Below are positions 61,201 to 64,000 of a stretch of 64,000 bases of DNA, one piece after another (position 1 is the first letter of the stretch; each line of letters starts with the position of its first letter). The stretch is from NCBI GenBank assembly GCA_963930775.1, contig OZ005697.1, positions 8,516,292 through 8,580,291 of the forward strand. Reading direction: 5' to 3'. The translations under genes were made by a program, and so were the position numbers. Source of the DNA: Cliona cf. orientalis (lineage: Eukaryota > Porifera > Demospongiae > Clionaida > Clionaidae). The notes under the pieces were generated by a model. That model ran no database searches, was not told where the DNA came from, and saw nothing but the letters and a program-made list of their open reading frames with translations.

Positions 61201-62877
61201 TCGACATGAGAATATTGAAGAACCTGAGGTACATGAGGTGCACCTCGTGGCGCTCGCTTCTCTTCACCATCTCCGCGACGTCTTCTCTGTCCAGGTCCAG
61301 TCGACTCAGTATGGCCTTGAGCATTGACACGACAGCCTCTGCGTCCTCACGAGTGCACTCCATGTTAGTGCAGATAAACATCAACAACTATATACAAAGA
61401 TACAATTTAATACATGAAAGTATAGTAGATCTTCTAACTACTAATCCCAAATCTAAGGGAGGAACCATCCCATTGTCCACTAAGGAAAATTTAATCCAGT
61501 AAAAGACAGGTGCCTTAGATAATGCATTTTCCTAAGCCGTTTCGTTTCGCCTAAGCCAGCTTACATATGAACAGAGAATGAACAGCTAAACTATTATTAA
61601 TTTTAGATACATGGAATAATACAATCAAATGTAGCAAAATGCTAGCTCAACGCAATTTTGAGTGCAATTATAGATCACCTGAAAGAAGCAAATATTTTTC
61701 ATCCCACCAGCCTCTTCCACCTTATGCAGTTGGGACATCATTTGAACAAGAAGTTGCTTCCTCAAAGCAGCCAATTTCTCGACAGCAGGGTCCTCTGGTT
61801 TGGTACTAGGTTCAGCGGCGGTGGAGCTCTCCAACTGCTGGCTCAAGTTCTCAACGATGGCTTCAACACCTATGGAGGAGTACAGTCATTCTTCTATCCC
61901 CTCCCCTTCTCTCTCCCTCCCTCCCTCTCTCTCTCCCCCTCTCTCCCTCCCTCTCCCCCCCTCACTCCCTCCCTCCCTCTCTCTCTCCTCCCTCTCTCCC
62001 TCTCAATCCCCCCTTCTCCCCTCCATTTTTTTCATTTCTCTAACCAGATTCCTCTTCTGCTGAGCTGTCGTTAGGTGCCTCTGGTTCAGAATTAGCATCG
62101 TGCTGATTCTCAGGAGTAGTTCCATCTCCGCTGCCGTCTTTCTGCCCAGCACCACCCTCACCACTTCCGTCTCGACCTTTACCCCCGGCAGCCCCGCCTC
62201 CCTGGGACTCGGAGGGCGTGGCAGTACCCTCTCGAAGGACACTCTCCCACTGACGAAGCAACATCTGATTGTCATCACCAGGAACACTGATAGAGAAATC
62301 AATACAGGAACGTATTATATTCATACATCATTGTGTACATAAAATTTATGAACTCATGGTTAATGTGTACAAAAAGATGAACTCTGAAATTTAATAATCT
62401 AATAATATTATACGGAATCATACTCTCTACATTATTTACATATCAGATATTGCTGCTCCATATTTAGAATAAATACATGCATGTATATTGTACAATGTTG
62501 TATTACAAGCAGCTATAGTACCTGAACAGTGAGGAAGGTGAGGAGCTGCTCATTCTCTCGGCGTCATCAGCCGGTCCAAGGTGCTGCACCTGGGCTCCCA
62601 CCACCTCACCGTTAGCTCCGCCGCCAACAACCACACCCACTTCATCTCCCTCCCCTCCTCCTCCTCCTCCTCCTTCACGACGATCACGATCACCTTCACC
62701 TCTATCACCACGAGCAGCCTCATCACCAGGCACACGAGGCACACCCTCACCAGCCTCACCAACCTCCTCCTCTTCCTCATCATCATCTTCTTCTTCTTCT
62801 TCTTCTCCGTCTTCCTCGTCGTCTCCCAGTTGGACGTGGACAGGAGGAATGTCACCAGGACCACCGGCACCACCTCC
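40475..62877 (-). CDS. UBR4: UBR4 (p600/pushover) E3 ubiquitin ligase, C-terminal half
   Basis: Exons: 62877-62522, 62286-62045, 61869-61679, 61387-61172, 60925-60794, 56638-56594, 56241-56095, 55972-55895, 55817-55764, 55658-55418, 55172-54936, 54788-54487, 54113-53931, 53614-53486, 53412-53348, 53266-53206, 53128-53057, 52876-52631, 52422-52297, 51684-51430, 50965-50700, 50399-50309, 50249-50165, 50009-49882, 49661-49451, 49226-49080, 48785-48556, 47567-47471, 47110-46912, 46582-46429, 46160-46036, 45810-45484, 45283-45149, 44994-44804, 44707-44635, 44569-44460, 44149-43918, 43698-43486, 43267-43196, 43129-43068, 43002-42912, 42828-42794, 42540-42346, 42090-42006, 41931-41792, 41506-41416, 41112-40947, 40554-40475; about 2470 codons against roughly 5180 residues in human UBR4. 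Segments such as [34 protein letters not shown]-type repeats and [18 protein letters not shown] match UBR4 closely. UBR4 is a cytosolic N-degron and protein-quality-control E3 that binds calmodulin and works with UBE2A/B. The N-terminal half with the UBR box is absent. Boundaries are by eye; the exon at 56638-56594 is least certain. Confidence 0.9.
40722..40915. mobile_element. Pogo/Tigger-like MITE with TA duplication
   Basis: Ends CAGTTGAACCTCG and (reverse complement) CAGTTGAATCTCCG are inverted, flanked by TA on both sides (40720-40721; 40916-40917). 194 bp, no frame. CAGTTGAACC ends are typical of pogo-group Tc1/mariner elements. It lies in the last UBR4 intron. Confidence 0.65.
46266..47412. 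repeat. Dispersed repeat pair in UBR4 introns
   Basis: 46266-46350 and 47340-47412 share the AGACCGTCGTGATGTG core and flanking ACACACAAT and ATCATCAT strings. A second pair, 43417-43460 and 56399-56440, shares a TGGAGCGA(C/T)TGACGA core. These look like fragments of short interspersed elements. Confidence 0.45.
47571..47643. repeat. (GA)n microsatellite at a UBR4 acceptor
   Basis: About 36 GA units on the plus strand. On the gene strand this is a (CT)n run directly upstream of the acceptor of exon 47567-47471, so it serves as the polypyrimidine tract. Confidence 0.9.
47946..48394. mobile_element. TA-flanked MITE in a UBR4 intron
   Basis: Long inverted ends (left begins CCGTATAGCGGGAAATTTTC) of about 36 bp, TA on both sides, 449 bp. 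The interior has a GC-rich core without a frame. The ends resemble those of the element at 51201-51395. Confidence 0.7.
51201..51395. mobile_element. TA-flanked MITE in a UBR4 intron, related ends
   Basis: The left end CTGTAGATCGGGAAATTTTT and the right end (reverse complement CCGTAGATCGGGATATTTTT) are inverted; TA flanks both sides; 195 bp. It shares the YCGTA...CGGGAAA pattern with 47946-48394. Confidence 0.6.
52189..52296. repeat. CT-rich tract immediately after a UBR4 donor
   Basis: On the gene strand this GA-rich tract follows the donor of exon 52422-52297 within a few bases. Comparable tracts lie at 45395-45483, 54420-54486, 54795-54890 and 61885-62040. Confidence 0.8.
52631..54113 (-). 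other. UBR4: UBR4 beta-rich domain and cysteine-rich zinc region
   Basis: Exons 54113 to 53057 encode [38 protein letters not shown] and [20 protein letters not shown], the conserved jelly-roll-like region of UBR4. Exon 52876-52631 follows with [18 protein letters not shown] and FLCNSCGF, four CxxC-type knuckles expected to bind zinc. Conservation with vertebrate UBR4 is very high here. The domain class of the beta region is inferred. Confidence 0.8.
56813..57335 (-). CDS. Small secreted head-B protein nested in a UBR4 intron
   Basis: Exon 1 is 57335-57263 ([20 protein letters not shown] signal peptide, then NCCS), exon 2 is 57177-56813, phase-1 intron of 85 bp, about 145 residues. The head begins VWMPID and runs [20 protein letters not shown]..., [18 protein letters not shown] and HAIGYC. 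It aligns with the head of 9026-9652 ([15 protein letters not shown]) but has no stalk, and the family's final arginine is a cysteine here. It is a near duplicate of 58099-58611. Secreted; function unknown. Confidence 0.72.
58099..58611 (-). CDS. Small secreted head-B protein nested in a UBR4 intron (second copy)
   Basis: Exon 1 is 58611-58539 and exon 2 is 58457-58099, with the same 85-bp-class phase-1 intron. Signal peptide [20 protein letters not shown] and NCCS as in its neighbour; head [10 protein letters not shown]...[20 protein letters not shown]...[16 protein letters not shown]...HAIGYC. Upstream flanks (57336-57740 and 58612-59010) are also similar, so the duplicated unit is about 1 kb. 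The charged loop near EKRLAQHL / DKRLAQHL differs slightly between copies. Confidence 0.72.
58612..59405. other. Duplicated 5' flank and spacer
   Basis: 58612-59010 copies the flank of the neighbouring gene; 59010-59405 is plain AT-rich spacer. On the gene strand a TTAAGTGTTTTGGGCGTGTG string is kept in both flanks and may belong to the promoter. No gene. Confidence 0.4.
59406..60044 (-). CDS. Secreted stalk-and-head protein with head B
   Basis: Exon 1 is 60044-59834 and exon 2 is 59767-59406, with a 66-bp phase-1 intron that happens to lack stops, so the region looks like one open frame. Signal peptide [20 protein letters not shown], then [14 protein letters not shown] and a short stalk ending QNHFG. 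Exon 2 gives [71 protein letters not shown] and HAIGYR. It is the closest relative of the intronless plus-strand gene at 9026-9652. It lies in the same UBR4 intron as the two shorter genes. Secreted; function unknown. Confidence 0.75.
   Translation of the reverse strand: MIILARLTMICLLLLAALFSIGSVYGENCRACNCQFSNIQVLTELVERIVNDTLLVGMRDDIVNSLQNHFGTVMLVCVCYQELIIRSYVLYSATWTPVNRTEIGQANFTPGTTFHFQIPDIIPNSASEFLLYASMDCGTSVNDISDNIIFYVEHGGIRFEKFLRVHSYHQSAWNTNSDNMWFPMPADRQIHVDVVPVTIPNCSSRLHAIGYR
60528..60605 (+). other. Exon-like segment on the strand opposite UBR4
   Basis: A strong acceptor (CCCTTTCTTTTTAG) precedes an open segment reading [20 protein letters not shown], then QELLK, followed by a possible donor AAAG|GTGAAG. 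No partner exon is recognised. It may be a stray exon of an unseen gene or chance. Confidence 0.2.
61885..62040. repeat. CT-rich low-complexity tract in a UBR4 intron
   Basis: Dense TCCC/TCTC repeats between exons 62286-62045 and 61869-61679; GA-rich on the gene strand, just after the donor. Confidence 0.85.
62045..62877 (-). other. UBR4: UBR4 acidic and Gly-rich linker exons
   Basis: Exon 62877-62522 encodes [20 protein letters not shown] followed by an Arg/Asp/Gly linker and SSSSPSSLF; exon 62286-62045 encodes [20 protein letters not shown] and a disordered Gly/Ser tail. A low-complexity acidic linker is expected in the middle of UBR4. Upstream of 62877 a TGA lies in frame, so 62877 must be an acceptor or the frame is not coding to the right. 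Confidence 0.65.
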
Positions 62878-63400
62878 CTGGGTGGAGTATACGTAGCATA
62901 TCGGTCAGAAGAGTGTACATGTACATGTACATGTACAGTGCTCCACAGCAAGAGAGTAGATTTTTACCACTGTATGGTTTTTGCAGTGTTTTGTGGTTAA
63001 ACTTGCATGTCTCTACATTTGATTTGATATCCAGTTAGGTCAATGGATGGACTATCTACATCTGCAGTGGAAAGTTGATGCCACCTTCTATATGGCTTCA
63101 GCATGCAAAAATGGCCAAAAATTCCCGATTCTTATGTTAGGCACAATTTCAAGGGATTGGATTATAGTTAAGAATCCAGATTTGAGATGAAGATAGACAC
63201 CAACTAGATACATCTTTGTGCCAAATAAGAAGTCTTAACTACAAAGGGTCACGGAGCTATCGACTGAAATAGCCTAAAATATGGTCTATTTACGTTAGGC
63301 ACAGAAACTTGCATGAAAGTATTAGTTAAGAGTCAATATTGTACTCTATGCATCCTTATGCATTAATAATCCTAGTGTATGTATGGAACTGCGAATATTT
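62878..63400. other. Region upstream of the last UBR4 exon seen
   Basis: No UBR4-like coding sequence is recognised on the minus strand. TTAGGCACA strings repeat near 63137 and 63294. It is either a long intron or intergenic. Confidence 0.35.
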
Positions 63401-63613
63401 TACAGGAAACGCCCAATCCGGAAGCAAACATTTCCGCCGACTGCTCCAGACGGGTTGAAGTTCGGCTTGATGACGTAGTACCCAACGCACGTGTACAATA
63501 GTGACGTTTTCATTGACCACGCCCACTGGCGATCTAGGAAAGAGAAGGCAGCGAAAACAGAGTTGTTAGCGTTGAACGCGTGGAGCGCTTCGCTTCTGAG
63601 GCGTCCAAGCGAG
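63400..63613 (+). promoter_or_regulatory. Promoter-like stretch with possible 5' UTR exon
   Basis: GC content rises here. TGATGACGTAGTAC and AGTGACGTTTT resemble CRE/ATF sites, and CACGTG is an E-box. A clean donor GCGAG|GTAAGA follows at 63613-63614, and an acceptor-like TTCATTATAG ends at 63964. This fits a plus-strand gene starting here and running off the window. No coding sequence is reached. Confidence 0.35.
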
Positions 63614-64000
63614 GTAAGATAGTAACGATAGGCAGCCCAAAATCCTTTTTAATGCTCCGAAGTGTTTTTGTGGGGTTGACAGTCACCGCCTCACTAGGCG
63701 GTCCGATAGTCGCTTGTTTTAGCTACGTACGGTAATACTGTGTAGAAGTAGACATACTAGAGCGATTCTCTACCTTCAGAAACTTACCTCATCTTGTCTA
63801 TAGCCTTCGATCTTGTAATTTTTGATCGTTTGTATTGCTATGTATTGTGCACGTGATACCAGACCAACGTCATAGTTCGTCATAGCTTCTGTTACGGAGC
63901 GGTCTTTGTTTGACGCTTTGCACGCTAATACTACTGCTAAAAGTGGTATTTCTATTCATTATAGGTAAAAATAAGTGTGCATGCAAAGTTAGAAAAAAAT

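Noticed and set aside
62581-63000. 139-codon plus-strand frame rich in Ser/Phe/Thr
   Set aside because: It is the antisense of the acidic UBR4 exon; poly-Glu codons read as poly-Phe/Ser.

Overview
This is eukaryotic (metazoan) nuclear DNA, most likely from a demosponge and plausibly Amphimedon queenslandica. The reasons are very short introns (about 50-900 bp), AT-rich spacers with no prokaryotic operon layout, single-Ig receptor tyrosine kinases in a local cluster, and a clear UBR4 orthologue. The species is an inference; no marker gene was compared.

Left part (1-34.3 kb) is an accessory gene cluster in which two families are interleaved. Family A is a set of secreted two-exon proteins, mostly on the minus strand: exon 1 encodes a signal peptide and a probable coiled-coil stalk, exon 2 a cysteine-containing head. 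Four copies look intact (1702-3507, 24362-25407, 26348-27330, 28251-29298), one runs off the left edge, and at least five more are decayed. A relative on the plus strand (9026-9652) carries the same kind of stalk with a different head (head B) and no intron. Between them lie receptor tyrosine kinase genes with one split Ig domain, a transmembrane exon and a cytoplasmic kinase, all with the same 11-exon plan: RTK1 (4925-8158, minus, intact), RTK2 (12496-17836, plus, intact), a scrambled copy (18.2-22.4 kb) and a damaged copy RTK4 (30103-34316, minus).

Middle part (34.3-40.4 kb) has no convincing protein gene. It holds 45-bp terminal inverted repeats 5.5 kb apart, a minisatellite, poly-C and poly-G runs, perfect hairpins, MITE-like elements and a tRNA-like Pol III unit between identical 59-bp direct repeats.

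Right part (40.5-62.9 kb) is the C-terminal half of UBR4 (p600/pushover), a giant E3 ubiquitin ligase, on the minus strand in about 48 small exons, ending with the hemiRING E3 module. One 4.2-kb UBR4 intron contains three small secreted-protein genes of the head-B type on the same strand (56813-57335, 58099-58611, 59406-60044). The N-terminal half of UBR4, including the UBR box, is not seen. The last 1.1 kb instead holds a promoter-like stretch and a possible plus-strand first exon.

The most interesting idea is that stalk-and-head secreted proteins and single-Ig receptor kinases form a co-expanding locus, with phase-1 exon shuffling joining one stalk type to at least two unrelated heads. A ligand-receptor or self/non-self role is only a hypothesis.
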